64,000 bases of DNA from Streblospio benedicti (Eukaryota; Annelida; Polychaeta; Spionida; Spionidae): the NCBI GenBank assembly GCA_019095985.1, contig CM032666.1, positions 237,935-301,934 of the forward strand, read 5' to 3'. The position numbers and the translations under genes are program-made. The stretch's first letter is position 1; each line of letters starts with the position of its first letter. Of this stretch, positions 1 through 13,100 are shown one piece after another. The notes beneath the pieces were generated by a model. It did no database searches. It was given only the letters and a program-made list of their open reading frames with translations, and was not told the DNA's origin.

Positions 1-1185
1 AAGTGTGTTATGTATTCTGTAGAAGGTTTGAGTCCCAGGTTTTGAGTCTCCTGCCATTGCTTGAGATGATTAAAATGAACAAGAACAAAAGATAATCATG
101 TTCTTTTTGTATTGATGTTTCCATCAATTAGACCTTTATGGTCAATGATAGGAACTGATTAGGTATTTTGATAGATAGCAGTTTCTTTTTTACTAACAAA
201 GCTGGAAATACAAAACAGATAGTTCTTTTACTGTGTGCATATCACTATTACCGGTACTTCTTGACGATGTTCATGTCTATCATCCACGTATAGATAGGAG
301 GATCGTCGTCATATCTCATATCCCAATAAAGCCGTGATTTAAATGCCCCTTGTAATTGGGAATGCATATCACAAAATCCAACCAATCAGAAGCCTCACTG
401 CCTATATGTTCAGCAGCCTCGTGATAAATAATAACGTGCTTTTGAATACTTGGCACCACTGCCACATTCCGCGGGATTAGGTAGGTCTAATTAACGGGTT
501 GATATCATGAACATGGACTTGTAAAGGCAGTGTGAATAATAAAGCTGTACAACAGACGATGTCATATGACATGAATTGAAATTATCGTATTTGGTTTACA
601 AATACTACAAGATGCACATTAACTTCTCCAGAAACTCACTGCAGAGTACTTAGTCGTCCGATCCAAAATCCACTCACATAATCATTCTGTTTCTACCTGC
701 TAATAGAAGTAGAACCAAATACATATCTAGCAACTACGTTAGAATGAATTAGTTCAGCACCCAGCCTACCAATTTAAAGGAGCATCTCTAAAATCGTTTA
801 ACGCATATTTTGCTTTGCCCTGAGCCGTTTCTCTGCTGCATATAAATAGGCGAGCACCAGAAATAGCCTTTATCTGCACATTATCGAGCGCGTGGATTAT
901 GGAGACTCGCGCTCCTCTTATGGCAATTGTGTCAACTTGTGTGAGGACACTCAGTTTACACGGTGGTTGGTGCAGGTCATTAATGTGAACGGGGCAGGAG
1001 TACATGGGGGTCACACGGTGTCATAGTATTTGCTGAGTTGTATAAATTACACGTGCATGTACTGCAGCTGGAACTGTTACTGAATTGTTTTTCATAGGTT
1101 TCATTCATTCATGTAAATGGGAATTGAGAAATACAAACTGCATCTCAAGATCATTATACATGGAATGTTTCCTCATTGTATTTAC
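1..1185. other. non-coding AT-rich stretch
   Basis: I see no supported gene or repeat here. The longest open frame on either strand, near 766-1014 on the minus strand, is short and has no motif or exon-like border. Base composition is AT-rich, like the rest of the left half. Confidence 0.5.
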
Positions 1186-1213
1186 TGTGGCAGAAGATTA
1201 ATCTTCTGCCACA
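1186..1213. repeat. 28-bp perfect palindrome with no loop
   Basis: Positions 1186-1199 (TGTGGCAGAAGATT) are exactly the reverse complement of 1200-1213. There is no spacer, so the sequence can extrude as a cruciform or could be the joint of a small inverted duplication. It directly abuts an AT-rich direct repeat. Confidence 0.9.
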
Positions 1214-1271
1214 TAATATATAAATTATAATATCCTATGTTATATAATTATAATATATAAATTATAATATC
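1213..1271. repeat. AT-rich direct repeat, two 22-bp copies
   Basis: The same 22-bp A/T-rich sequence ending in TATC occurs at 1213-1234 and again at 1250-1271, a 37-bp period. The stretch between is also A/T only or nearly so (TATATAATTATAATAT). This is a microsatellite-like, easily melted tract directly beside the palindrome. Confidence 0.85.
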
Positions 1272-1317
1272 TCGGCGCATCTAACAAGCTAAACTTGTAA
1301 ACATCAAAATAACTGTT

Positions 1318-1471
1318 GGGATCATGAGTTTCAGTCCCGTCAGGGCCACTTAATATAGTCATATTCATTGTATTCAAGGTTAGGGTTGTAAAACCTATCT
1401 TCAGCTACATGTATGTCAATACAGTGACCAGTAGGAGCTTGCTTGCCATAAAAAATAGAGAGAGACAGAAG
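1318..1471 (+). mobile_element. tRNA-derived SINE, 5'-truncated and diverged
   Basis: The order of blocks matches the better copies at 18097 and 37751. A B-box-like GAGTTTCAGTCCCG is followed by CAGGGCCACTTAATATAGTC, then GGTTGTAAAACCTATCTTCAGCTA, then GCTTGCCA and a GA-rich tail. The A-box half is missing. SINEs of this kind are pol III transcripts copied by a partner LINE; this copy is inert. The family name is unknown to me. Confidence 0.7.
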
Positions 1472-1804
1472 AATAGAATCAAACTAACGGTGTTATTATA
1501 CTATAGATTTTAATTATCCAAACCCACCTTTTGCCGTATAACTTCCTTTAACCAAAAAGGATTTCTATAAAAGTAACAGCATTTGGTGCAACAGTTGTGA
1601 GGGTAATTAGAATCCATGGCAAAATAACTCAAATGGTTGTATAAATAGCAACATAGTGAAGTCTTGGTATATCTTTGATAAACTTTACAGAACCGTTGAG
1701 AACGCAGTTGTTTAAGTGTCATAGTATTACACCATATGTACGTTACGGACATATCTCACTTATGTAATATTTTTAAAAGAGATCAAAATGCATAGTGTCA
1801 TACA

Positions 1805-1969
1805 CAGGGTCAGGATTAGGTTGAAAAGTGCTACTCGTCAGCAGGACGAGTAACCCTCAAATATCTACTGATCCTGCTAACAAATGTATTCGTCCTCCTT
1901 GCACAAAGCTCTATATTGGTATGCCAAATTGACCGGAATTGACCGGACGAGTGGCGAATCATGACCCTG
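1805..1969. mobile_element. CAGGGTC-type MITE, copy 1
   Basis: This is a 165-bp element with terminal inverted repeats CAGGGTCAGGATT / AATCATGACCCTG. A perfect 6-bp target duplication CATACA lies at 1799-1804 and 1970-1975. Inside are repeated subterminal ACTCGTC/GACGAGT motifs, the sort of pattern often bound by a transposase. There is no coding capacity. A second copy lies at 14733-14964 and a fragment near 13600-13660. The superfamily is uncertain; the ends and short duplication suggest a hAT-like cut-and-paste element, but the 6-bp duplication does not fit hAT exactly. Confidence 0.85.
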
Positions 1970-1975
1970 CATACA

Positions 1976-3821
1976 CCATGTATGTCCCACAGAGTACAGG
2001 TTACATGCTCTTGAAAACTGCTATTTTTATGTTGTAAATAATAAAGAGACAGTCTATAGCTAAACATGCACTAATTACCACAGCATAGTTCTGCAGTTTG
2101 AACATTGATTCCGCCACTTATTTCCCCTGACTACACACAGTGTGAAAACACACAATGGCACCTCATTAGTGATTACCCACAAAAAACATGACCGTCAGCA
2201 ACAATCAGAGATACGGCAGCGCAGGATATTCAGTGTTAATATATAAGAAAAACATCACCCAAGGTGACAAACCAGTATCTGGTCAAAGTGTAAGATCAAA
2301 TAACAACCGCAATGGAACCAAAAAGGGACCATTGTGGTCGACATGAATTGTCCAGAAAATTCACCATTGTTAACATACATTCCGATATCATTGAAAACTC
2401 ATTCTTGTGACAATGACGAATATGAAGACAGCATTGCTAGAAAAGATATGAAACTAATAATTACCATTGATGATTAAAGGAAAACATGGTGCACGTTGTC
2501 AAAAGTCAGTACACTCATCATCGCCCGCGTAGGTAGACTAGTACCGTACAGTAACACGTAAATACCCATGGTTAAGAAACTTGGTGGCTCTATATAGTCA
2601 AAATTCAATGCTTATTCATCGCCAAATAGGGGGTGGGCGTAGTGTACAAATATAAGCCCCTGGGCTTGTAAGTGTGAACTTTTTCCATTTTCAAAAGGTC
2701 CAAAAAGTGCTGTTTTTCGGTTATAAGCCCATGGGCTTTAATGCGCGGGAATACGGTATAATGGTGTGATGAGTAAATTGGTAACACGTCAGGGTCAAAA
2801 TGGACACAAATTTGAGGTGCTATGATCCTTATGAAATGTGTGCAGAATGATCCCTATTCTAATTTCAAAATCCAATAGGTGCATCCTAGCTCTAACCGTG
2901 GGACAAGTATATTGGTAAAAAGCAGGGGACTAAATAATAGTCATTATAACAGCATCCTATTTGCGATGCAAACTATTTGATTGTGTCCTGATTCTCTTGG
3001 TTACAACATGGAAGAGAACCTGTTATAATGGAGGTAGGAAGAGAAGGCAACTATACAAACACGTGTAATGCTCCTACAATGCAACCTATTTTATTGTGTC
3101 CTATTGACTCTATAGTGAAAAAATGGACCACAAACTGTGTTATCATGCAGGAAGCAAGATACGGCATTTTCACAATTACATTAAGGACATGTTTGTCCGT
3201 CACCTTGTACAAAAGACATTCCATACAGGCATAAAACAGCATATAGTGTTTATAGTGTGCTATCACCAGGTAATAATATATCTGTGTGTAATGACAAGGT
3301 AGCAATATTACATTTTCCTATCATTTTTCATTATGGGCGAACAAGACGTTAAAACAAATCAAGAATAGACACAATATTTGATCAATGATATTAATACATT
3401 TCAGTTCAATCTAATATATCAAATAAGCAACATAAGATCAGATAATGCGATAATGACATGATGTTGTCATCCTTGATTTCTAACAGAAAATTACCTGACG
3501 TTAATATAGAAAATGTCAAAACTGCCACTTCATTATATTCTCTAGATGTCAAATATTCACAGTCAATGCCAAAGTTAAAAGCTTCATTATCAACATTCAA
3601 TTATACAGATCTTTGTTTGCCAAACAGTTGATCACAGGTAAAAGTTTGGGCCTACTATATAGGTGGTCTCATATTAGGATGATCCTATCATAAAGGTGGT
3701 CTAATTAATAAGATACCCATAGATGAAAATGCTGAACCCATAAAATCTGAAAACACTAGGTGATTCACATAACAAATACATCAGGCCAGAGAAGGAAAGA
3801 TTCACCTGTTTTTCAGACTTC
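1976..3821. other. non-coding stretch
   Basis: No gene is supported. Two similar short palindromes, AAGCCCCTGGGCTT near 2653 and AAGCCCATGGGCTT near 2725, sit about 72 bp apart and may be a decayed small repeat. Everything else looks like ordinary AT-rich non-coding DNA. Confidence 0.45.
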
Positions 3822-3998
3822 CAGTAGAGCCTTTCTATTAAACCACCGGCTGGACTAGCCTCAATTGGTCTCAACAGAGATGTGGTCTCTGTATGGCCAT
3901 GCATTGCGGCCTCTTTGTGACAGTTTAGGACTATGAGAAACGCTCAGATTACAGAGGCAGTCTCTCAATAGATGTGGTCTTAATCGGAGGTCCCACTG
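3822..3998. mobile_element. pogo/Tigger-like MITE
   Basis: The left end CAGTAGAGCCTTTCTATTAA matches the reverse complement of the right end, which reads CAGTGGGACCTCCGATTAAG. Internal GAGATGTGGTCTCTGTATGG-like text recurs in other copies in this window (9430, 31084, 33385, 54376, 57643). CAGTNNNACCTC ends are typical of pogo/Tigger non-autonomous elements. No TA duplication is visible at this copy, so it is probably old. Confidence 0.7.
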
Positions 3999-6900
3999 GA
4001 TCACAATGTAAACAACAGTTGGAGTTTTTTACATTTAGTGCAGTTTGGACATTTTGGCAGCAAGTCAAGATCTATGGTTTACCTGCTTTTCTATAGAAGT
4101 AAGTAGATTACAGGTACGTTATATGTGGAGGAGGAAACCCAAATGGAAAACTACACGAATGATAACAACATGCTATTTGTGATCTGCATTTTTCCAGGGT
4201 GTTTTAGTTGAGGAAGTCACAGTTTTCTGCCAAGCCTGTGTGTGCATAAAGTAATTCATTTGTAAATAGCTCCTCTATATGAATGGTTGTGACCAACAGT
4301 TGAAGAAACACAAGTCCTAATAGTTACTCAAATATCACTAGCAAATATCACTACATACAGTTTCCATCTTATCTTTTAAAGAACAAACCCCAAATAGAGC
4401 AAAAATGAAGTTGTAAAGCCAGCGTTGTACATATTTATGTACACTTTTTCCGTGTACAAATGGAGACTTGTGCGTCAAACCAAGTACATAAATACTGCTC
4501 CACGACCAAAATAGTCTCTGTTTCCTCCAAACGACCCCTGCATCACCGATCAGTCACAGTTTGCTGATTTCACCTCGGTGAGCATCATTTTGGAAAAAAC
4601 CCACGTCATTCTGTTCGTCAGAGTTGACCCGCTTTGTGAGAACTCGGTCATTGATCCAGGCTGCCGCGCCACTTATAGAGACTGAGCATCTATTTTTACA
4701 CCTGACGATCAAGGCAACTCGGTGGTTTTTTCGTGCTCAGGTTAGAACAGAGTCTATTCGAAAATCTAATTTTACCACAGACAAGATACATGTATAAAAA
4801 GTACATTGCATCTGCAATAGTTTTATTGCAAACGTTCAAACCATGGACATGTACCAGTTATATGCATTGCACATGCTGTTGTGTGCATTTTGTACGAACA
4901 CCAGATCATTGGCACTTGGAATATTGTATTCTAACATCCTGCTCTTGCAGTAAAGCCCAGTTTGCTTACTACATTAGGCCTATATATGTTTGTTCAACAT
5001 CTCTCTTCCCGTATGCCTGTTTGCTTACGAAAACAGCCCTACATCAGCATCTCTCTCCTGCATGACCAGCATCTATTTTTTACTAAGCTTCCCATTTACA
5101 GTTACATGCATTGCAAATAGCATTGGGCCCTCTGCTGCTGCTACACACATACTGGGGGTATCGTGTACAGATGCAACTATTTCGGTGCTCCTGTCAACTG
5201 TGTACATTGTATATTGTCTTCCCTTGTGCTTGCGGATGGACAATAATACACATGTTACCAGACCTCAATGTTAACATTGCTCTGCTCATCATTTACAAGT
5301 TCATATGCCAAGCTTGCCTCACCTGACTTGTCAGCTCGCTTGTAAATAGCCAACTTACTAACATGATTGCATTGAAATCAAATGGACAGCTTGTACTATA
5401 CATTGTTTCAAAACGAACGACTTGCAATATGAACATGGTACATATTATAGTCATATAAGTGGTTACTATGCACGTGGTAAGAAGATTTGCCCACCAACTT
5501 GGTAAGCTGCTTATAAGCATAGCCCACGGTTTCCAAGCATCTTGAGCCTGGACACTAAGCTCACTTACATTTTCACACACGATGAGTATTGAGTGTTTCT
5601 TTACCACACGCGTGGACTAACATCTACACTGGCTAATGAAGCAGACTTTTTAGAACAAGGTGCAGAGAGCTGATAGGAGGTGGGGTTGGGGCTGGGGGGG
5701 GAAAATAGCATGTTAGAATCCATGATATTTGTACATACAAACTGACACAACCAGAAAAGTTTAGTCTTTCATAATGACCTATTTGGATGGAAATTACACC
5801 CCCAATCCCTCCCCCAAAAAAAGAAGAAGAAAAAAAACAACATCTACATCCACCCACCCAAAGATCTGCCTCTGAGTTCTACTGCTATAGAAATCTATTA
5901 CTCCAATCCAACTGCCATCTTACTATAAGCAAGCGATTCGTATGAATGGAAAGTGTTCCGGTCACTAGCCGATCAGATGCAATGGGGCACTTGGGGGGTA
6001 ACGCACTGGAAGAGAGGGAGGGGACGTCTATAACGGGTCGACACGGCCACAGGGTATTGAGTGAAGACCAGAGTAAAAGGGGTGGACATGGCTACAGGGG
6101 GCAGTTCAAGAATATTCCGTATGAATGGATAAAAATATAACAAGTACAAAATGACTATGCTGAAAACCTGCAGTGTATAATTTTTTTTACAAGGATGGAA
6201 ATTAACGTCAGTTGCCATTTCCAGCAAATGTGTGTTCCACAGAATCTGTCATGACAGTAAAAACATAGATAGCAATAGAATGAAGAACAATCTGCTAAAC
6301 TAATAATAATCTTTCTTTATAAAAAGCAACCTTTCTTTCTGGCTGACAACACACAATGTGTCAAGGTTTTACAGTGTCGCTGCCTGCTGCGTGGAGAGCA
6401 GAAACCTCATGTTGATGTATCACTTCACCTTGGAACCAAGGCCGCCACTATGTGTACGCTGTACAGTATTGCACGTCAGGTTACATGACCACAATAATAA
6501 TGGTAAATCACTATGCACACTATGATTCTATGTTTGCATATAGTGAGCAACATAGGTAGATTTATATACAGAGAGAACCAGAGAAATAACAGAGGTATCA
6601 CTGACTAAACAGTCAATATCATGAGATTAACAACACATGGTCGTACTATACACAAGACTGAACAGGTTTACATTGACCAGCCTATTATCTAATAACCCAC
6701 TGCACACACTATATACAAAAATAGATATAAATAAATACAGAATGAACAAGTCATTTCAAATGTTCAGAACTAAGCAGAAAAATAGCATACAGAGCAGGTA
6801 TCCCTTACTAATAACATACAACGTGTACTAGTAGCACTGTACACAAGATTAAATAGTTTACAGTGACCAGCCTTGTTATCTGAGAGGACGCTGCACACCA

Positions 6901-7089
6901 GACGTTCTATCTGTCCTGCTATCTTACCAGATACATCTGTCTTCAGACTGACCCAGGCATTTGGACAGAATCATGTACTTAGTTAAAAGATTACAGTATT
7001 GAGCATTGTACAGTAGATTATTGATGAGTTTGCTTGAATAGCTTTACCTAGAATTATCTAACATAGACATCACAGCTAGTCAGGTAATA
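3999..7089. other. non-coding stretch
   Basis: No gene is supported. Frames such as 4733-5065 (+) and 5293-5607 (-) show no domain, start context or exon border. Small homopolymer runs occur (G run near 5694, A-rich near 5815-5837). Confidence 0.45.
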
Positions 7090-7298
7090 CTATAAAACTA
7101 GAATATTTCGTGGCTATTAACCTTTGCGATTTTCATCTATAAATTATTTTGTGACTTTTTCATTTTGCGATTTTGGTCCATCCTGGACCTACTTTACATA
7201 GGCTATTAATGTTTGCTGACTATTTAAGTTTGCGATTTTGCACCTACCCACGAAATTCGCAAATTAAATCATGCGCAAACATTTCTAGTTTTACAGCA
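7090..7298. mobile_element. short TIR element (mariner-like MITE)
   Basis: The left end CTATAAAACTAGAATATTTCG and the right end, read on the other strand as CTGTAAAACTAGAAATGTTT, are inverted copies. The flank at the left is TA. The interior contains repeated TTTGCGATTTT blocks and an inner inverted pair around TTTCGTGG / CCCACGAAA. There is no open frame. This is a typical non-autonomous Tc1/mariner-type MITE by its ends; the assignment is an inference. Confidence 0.65.
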
Positions 7299-7872
7299 TG
7301 TTCCATATTCATTAGTCAGGTAATACAGCACAAAATTTATCTGGGAAAGACTTCTTAACCACCAGGCCACAGCAGCACAGAATATTAATGTAAAACAACA
7401 GCAATGGATGTACGGAGACCCACCCACATATTTCTGCTCTGTCCTCTATCAGGGTCAGGGTTAGAGCCGAGTGACCCAGATTCCAGGAACAGGTGGAATG
7501 TGCTGCAGCAAGAGGCTGGAATGTTCTAGCTGTGCGCCTCATACACATGGTTTCCTCTTACCTTAGCCTTTCTAAAGGCTATGATATCTAATATTCAATT
7601 ATTTGTATTTAGTTTCCTTCATATTAAAACATTCATACAGAATACAGCTCCTTTGCCTATGTGCAATAGCATATGTTAGACTGAATATGGAAGGCTGCAG
7701 AGTAAATATCATTATCAATTCGTGAGGCTGAGACATAGACTGTGGTTGCAATGATCACAAACTTCAATAATCTTTTTAAACCATAATATGCTGGGCATTG
7801 ACAAATGCTACTCTTATCTGTGTGTCTCACCATGCTCTAGCTGTATGTCTGATACACACGATTACATCTTAT
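7299..7872. other. non-coding stretch
   Basis: Nothing recognisable beyond ordinary non-coding DNA. The minus-strand frame 7312-7548 has no domain. Confidence 0.4.
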
Positions 7873-8143
7873 CATATTAAGACACTAACATTTTGTTAGG
7901 AGCACAGAAACTGTATATTTATGTTTGCTACGTTTCAGGGGCACACACCCCCTTCAACTGGATTTATCCTGACCAAACTTCTCAGTCACGTGGGAAATTT
8001 CATTTCATATGACACAGCGCCATATATGATGCACACAAGATCCTGCGCAAGAAGCCAGTTGAAGGGGGCGTGTGCCCCTGAAACGTAGCTCCGTAAAATA
8101 TACAGTTTCTGTGCTCCTAACAAAATGTTAGTGTCTTAATATG
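7873..8143. mobile_element. foldback element with 89-bp arms
   Basis: The arms at 7873-7961 and 8055-8143 are inverted copies over about 89 bp, differing at only a few bases. They run from CATATTAAGACACTAAC at the outer end to CCTTCAACTGG at the inner end and enclose a loop of about 93 bp. The outer ends read CATATTAAG...CTTAATATG. There is no open frame. A foldback MITE is the simplest reading. If transcribed it would form a long hairpin RNA. Confidence 0.8.
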
Positions 8144-8973
8144 TTTAATCAAGAAACTATAAAACATCTTCTGAATGATACATCTTATCTGTCTCGCATT
8201 TCACATCATGAATGCGTCACCATCACCACTGTCTGTCTTACATTTCAGTCACCAGGTTTACATTATCTGCTTCCCATTGACCAAATAACAGAAATTCCTC
8301 CCACAGCTCTGATAACAGTTAGATTTGATAAGTCAAATCTATCTCAGGACTCCCAGCAGGTCTATTCTAACACAATAATTTTCCATACTAGATATCATGA
8401 TATATTTCAATTTGTAGGCAGGCAGGTAAAAATGTTGCAACCATGCAAATAACTTGTGGTAAATTTCATCCATTACATTCTAAAACATAAAAGACGTTTT
8501 AAATCTTAAGTAAAATTTGGAGTCACTGGAAATGCAAGTGAAATGAGCCTTTGTCCATTAGCGTGTAGGCATCAGGCATGTGCATGTGATAGAATCATTA
8601 CAAACTTACACGCATATATCATAGTAACACGCTACATTCCCGTTTCAGGGACTTGGGTGAAATAAAGTAACATTCGCATAATCATTACACCCACATAAAG
8701 CATGGCAGTTATCATGCTTTCAACCCACACACTGCAACTTGCTTCGGCAGAGCCAGTATGTTGGAAAAGAGGGGGTGCATTCAGGTTGAGTTACACACCA
8801 TCGATCGTGTATGTATTAAAAAACGTGAAAATGAAATAATTTGTCCCCAGTATCACACTCTGGATCTGCCTATGACTTTGACATGGTGGTAAAGTTACAG
8901 CACTTTGAAAATTTAAAACTGAAATTAGAAATTACCCAAATTATATTTCATAGACACTTTATAATATTATATA
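8144..8973. other. non-coding stretch
   Basis: The plus-strand frame 8141-8452 starts in the right arm of the foldback element and shows no domain. I see no other feature. Confidence 0.4.
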
Positions 8974-9079
8974 CAATGAAACCTGTCCTTTGTTGACATC
9001 TTTATCTGGAGATGTGAAACATGTCCACATAAGACAGGTGTCCTTACACGGGATGTGTCCACATAGACAGGTTTCACTG
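8974..9079. mobile_element. short pogo-like MITE (106 bp)
   Basis: The left end CAATGAAACCTGTCC mirrors the right end, which reads CAGTGAAACCTGTCTATG on the other strand. Both sides are flanked by TA, the target duplication expected of Tc1/mariner/pogo elements. Internal GTCCACATAAGACAGG and GTCCACATAGACAGG are near-direct repeats. There is no coding content. Confidence 0.75.
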
Positions 9080-9429
9080 TATGATGCATACTTATACTCT
9101 ACTTTGGGAAACTAAACTTTCCTTAACAATTTAGTTTAGTAACATCCACTTGTTAGTAATAAACTGCTCACTAGAAATGCATGGACATGTTGTATTTTTC
9201 CTCCACATTCACTGCCTTGTGTTTGGCAAAATGACATTTTCCACTGGAAACTTTCCAACTTCTTTGAGGATAAAAGTGTCAGGAGCTTTGATCTAAACGC
9301 AAAGCTTTGCAGCTGAACCACAATACAAAACTGCATTCGAGCCATTCTACCCCATAAAGCATACAATACATGCTCATATTATCCCATACAATATACATAA
9401 CAGACCTATACACAACATTCATTAGCATA

Positions 9430-9525
9430 CAGTAGAACCTCTCTATTATGACCACCCATCGGTCGGTCTCTGTATGACAATACAGAACAATGAGAAATCA
9501 CCTTGCTACAGACTTGGTCACTTTA
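9430..9525. mobile_element. pogo-like MITE fragment
   Basis: The left end CAGTAGAACCTCTCTATTAT follows TA and leads into GACCACC and GGTCTCTGTATGACAATAC, as in the 3822 copy. No matching right end is visible, so the element is truncated or its right end has decayed. Confidence 0.6.
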
Positions 9526-10007
9526 TCCTAATATCTTGCTTGCTCTGCCATTCTTTGTCTATTGCTGTTTCTTCAGCGTCATACATTTACAAAGTTTGGA
9601 AATGTGTAGCCTACACTGAGGCCTTGAAAATATAGAAGGTCTGGACCAAGGATCCTAAATAGTTAATAATAAATAAATTTTACAACCTAAATAGAGTATT
9701 ATTAGACTATATCTGTACAGTCTATATCAGCATAATCACCAACAGATAAACATTTCTACTCATTTATAACATGACACAATGCTCAGAAGATATTCATCCA
9801 TTTTTATGAGGTTTGTCATATTCAAGTGACCAGGCCATATATTTACTTACTTGTACGTAGTAATAGAACCAATCAGGACAAATTTGTGTAAATATAATTC
9901 CCTTTTTCACTGTTTACCGTGTGCAAAGTTCAGCTGGACACTTATTCACGTGTGTCTGAGCCATAGTTTTGCTCCTCTATATCAGACATACTCTATTATT
10001 GAAGCTT

Positions 10008-10190
10008 CTATGGCCGAATGGTTATGGAGTTTGACTCGTCACCAGAAGGTCGTGGGTTCGATTCACGGCTGTGTCTGGTGGTGGGTGTTGAGCAAACTCA
10101 TTCTTATATAGTTGTACACAGCTCCATGGCACATACACATTATTTAGGTACAAGCCATTGGGTTGAAAGAGTGAGTGAGTCATTGTGTGA
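10008..10190 (+). mobile_element. tRNA-like SINE head (second SINE type)
   Basis: An A-box-like TGGCCGAATGG and a B-box GGGTTCGATTCACGG lie about 40 bp apart, the layout of a pol III internal promoter. The T-arm can fold (CGTGG / TCACG), but the seven bases on each side do not pair as an acceptor stem. This is therefore a tRNA-derived SINE and not a working tRNA gene. The body after the head (TTGAGCAAACTCATTC onward) is unlike the SINE at 18097, so it is a different family. The 3' limit is approximate. Confidence 0.6.
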
Positions 10191-13100
10191 GCATTAGCAT
10201 TGTGCACTGGGAAAAAAACTTTCAGCAGATCCAAGTCAGACATAATCAATTGACCAATAGAAATGGCAATGACCTGGAGTAAAATGTATAGTCGTGTGAG
10301 CAAGACTTGGATCACTACTATAAACCACCACATTTACATTTACAACACGTGAGCTGAAAAAGGGATCATCCACAATCCCCATGGACAGAAATCATTATGT
10401 ATTTCACACCCGGCGGCCAGAGTAAATACTGCAGTATTCATATGCCATTTCTATGGCCATTATGGTGTTTTATTTACAGAGTCCAGATCCCAAGATCCGA
10501 GGATCCTCTACATTATTCATAAGGTCAAAACGGCCACGAAAATATCCAGGTTTCTATAGCTGTACTGAGGCCCACATGCAGAACACAAGTATGTTGTAAT
10601 ATACAAATCCTTTGTTTGATGACATGCAATGATTATCAATTGAAACAAAAACATGTATAACTAAAACCATTGATGGTTTCCCAAAACTAGCTGAGCAAAT
10701 CATATACAGAGTTATAACGTATTAACACAGGATCAGGTGATCATTAGCGGGTGTCATTGGAAACATTTGGACAAGTTTCATAAAAACCAGTAGAATAGAT
10801 TTTGTATAGGTTGAATAACAGGTAGATTTTTTGTCTCTCATTTCTGTAGAACTTCAGTCTCTAAATCAACCCATCAAATCCTATCTAATGTATGTTTCCC
10901 AAAATAGAGGTATGTTCAAATTTAGTCTTGCATGAAATCGATTAATTCTACGATCCATGGACTTGAACACACATTTGAGAATATTGATTTCTATGATCCA
11001 AAAAGTTTGCCCATTATTGTCAGTGACTGGAGTCAGACAGTTGATGTTAACACTATGTACTACCATAGGGCTGATTAATAATGGGGTTTGTTAGCACTCA
11101 CAGAAGTGACGTTTTTTCATGACGTCAACAAAAGCTTACTGCTGATGTACAGAGATTTACTCACATAGAAGAATGTTCAGCCTCACAACGACACACATGG
11201 AATTCTACTTTTGAGAGGCCCCTCTTTTTCTTATTGACATCTTTCACTATTAAACTAGAGCATTGCTTACTAATAGAACTATGATAATACATCAGTTTGT
11301 ATTTATACCTTGAGCACTATATCTTCCTGGCCGATTTCACATATATTTCAAATACGTGGAAGAGTGAATACTTTGAGCATCATTTGCTGTGTCAACAAGA
11401 GTTACATGTATTCATTTTTGAAAGGCCTTTCTTTTTCACTACTAATCAAACCTGTTTCCATTCCATGTTGGCCCTATTATGGGCATCTAGGAACTATTCA
11501 TTTAAACCTTAGAGACGTTAAAAATGTAAAAACATACATCGATTACAATGCCATTAGGAAGTGCTAGGGACATGAGGCCTTACTAATAATTTAAAAAAGT
11601 TATTAGCCTGAGTCAAATTTGTCTAGAAAAGTAGCTTCATAATCACCTTTGAGAGCTTCCAGGATGAGCTTAATTCTATAATTTTCTGGGGGCTTACCAC
11701 TATCCCTTACCCCAACCGGAATTTGAGATTTGATTTTCTTCAAATGGCAATATCATTTTGCTTCCTATGCCGCTGAGGTTGCATTTTTACCACATTACCA
11801 TGAGCTGTATATATCTTCCCACACGTTTTGCAGCAGAAGGCCGAAAAGGTGATAAATCTGAGCAGAAGTGGCTTTATCTCCATGACCTCCACACGGCAAC
11901 TCCAAGGTGATGACAAAACAACAAAATAGCAATAACAAATCAAACAATCACTACATTTCCTCATGTTATATTGGCCTTACTTCATATGTTTAAAAATGTG
12001 GGATTTTGCAACTTAGAAATATTTCCACAGAGTTTTATTGTTATCAGAATAGATGCTGCACTGTGCTCTTTTGTAAAATTTACTTAGATTGAGTGACTGT
12101 GTTACAAAAATTATACTATTTCAAAATGTGCTCCAACTGCAAATCGCACAGTTGACTTTTCACAATATTACATCGTGCTTATTCAACCTAAAATAACTTT
12201 TTATAATATACATACATAGTATGACTGAAAAGTAAAACTTTCAGGATACAAAGTAAACTGATACAGGATTCCTCGCTGCCTGTCATTTGACTATAAGCTT
12301 CATTGAAAACACATTTTTGCGGTGACATTTCTAAGTATAGCCTTTTGACAAAGATAAATATGGTGTGAAGAAGTTTGTGCAAAAAATAGAACAAACATTA
12401 TATAAACACAATGAAGCCATTCCTTTAAAGGTCCAGTCCGGTGGAGAGTAATGAAAAGGCAGTTTTCGGATTTTTTTTTTTTAGTGTGTCATATTTACAA
12501 AAGGATATGTAAGAATTTTAAAAAACATTTCCACTTTATTCCACTTTACAAGATATGTGACATTTTCTGTGCATTTCATCCCTCTAAATACTTCCTTGTT
12601 ACCTGTACTATATGCAAATCACAACTGATGTTATCTAACTATTTAATGTTCAATTGTGAGCCGTCAGCACTTCGCATTTTTAGTGTTCAATTTTAGCACT
12701 TTGCTCTTCAAGGCCACGCTAAAGACCTTTCTCTTTTCTTCGTAAGAGGCAATCAATTGTATGAGGCCAACACAGGGCTGCATTTGCTTCTGTAATGTAT
12801 ATCTGTGGTGCATTTTATATAGCTGTGTGCTTCAACTATCACTTTCATGAAATTGTTATACACAAAAACCTTTAATTATTGAACAAATATGAATTAGTTA
12901 CAGACTTGTCTAAAATCAGTACATAATACATGTGCGTAATTGATGTCTTAACTTTAAAATAATGCTTAATATTTGAACGTTACTGATTCTGGCACACAGT
13001 TTTAGAAAGAATGATATGTGTAAACAAATATCTTTCGTTTCAGGCTCAATTTTATTTTGCGTCATGTTCAAGTGTTTTACAATGTGTCTGATTTATTTCT

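Noticed and set aside
10008-10080. tRNA gene
   Set aside because: A- and B-boxes are present, but the acceptor stem does not pair and there is no proper 3' end; it is a SINE head.
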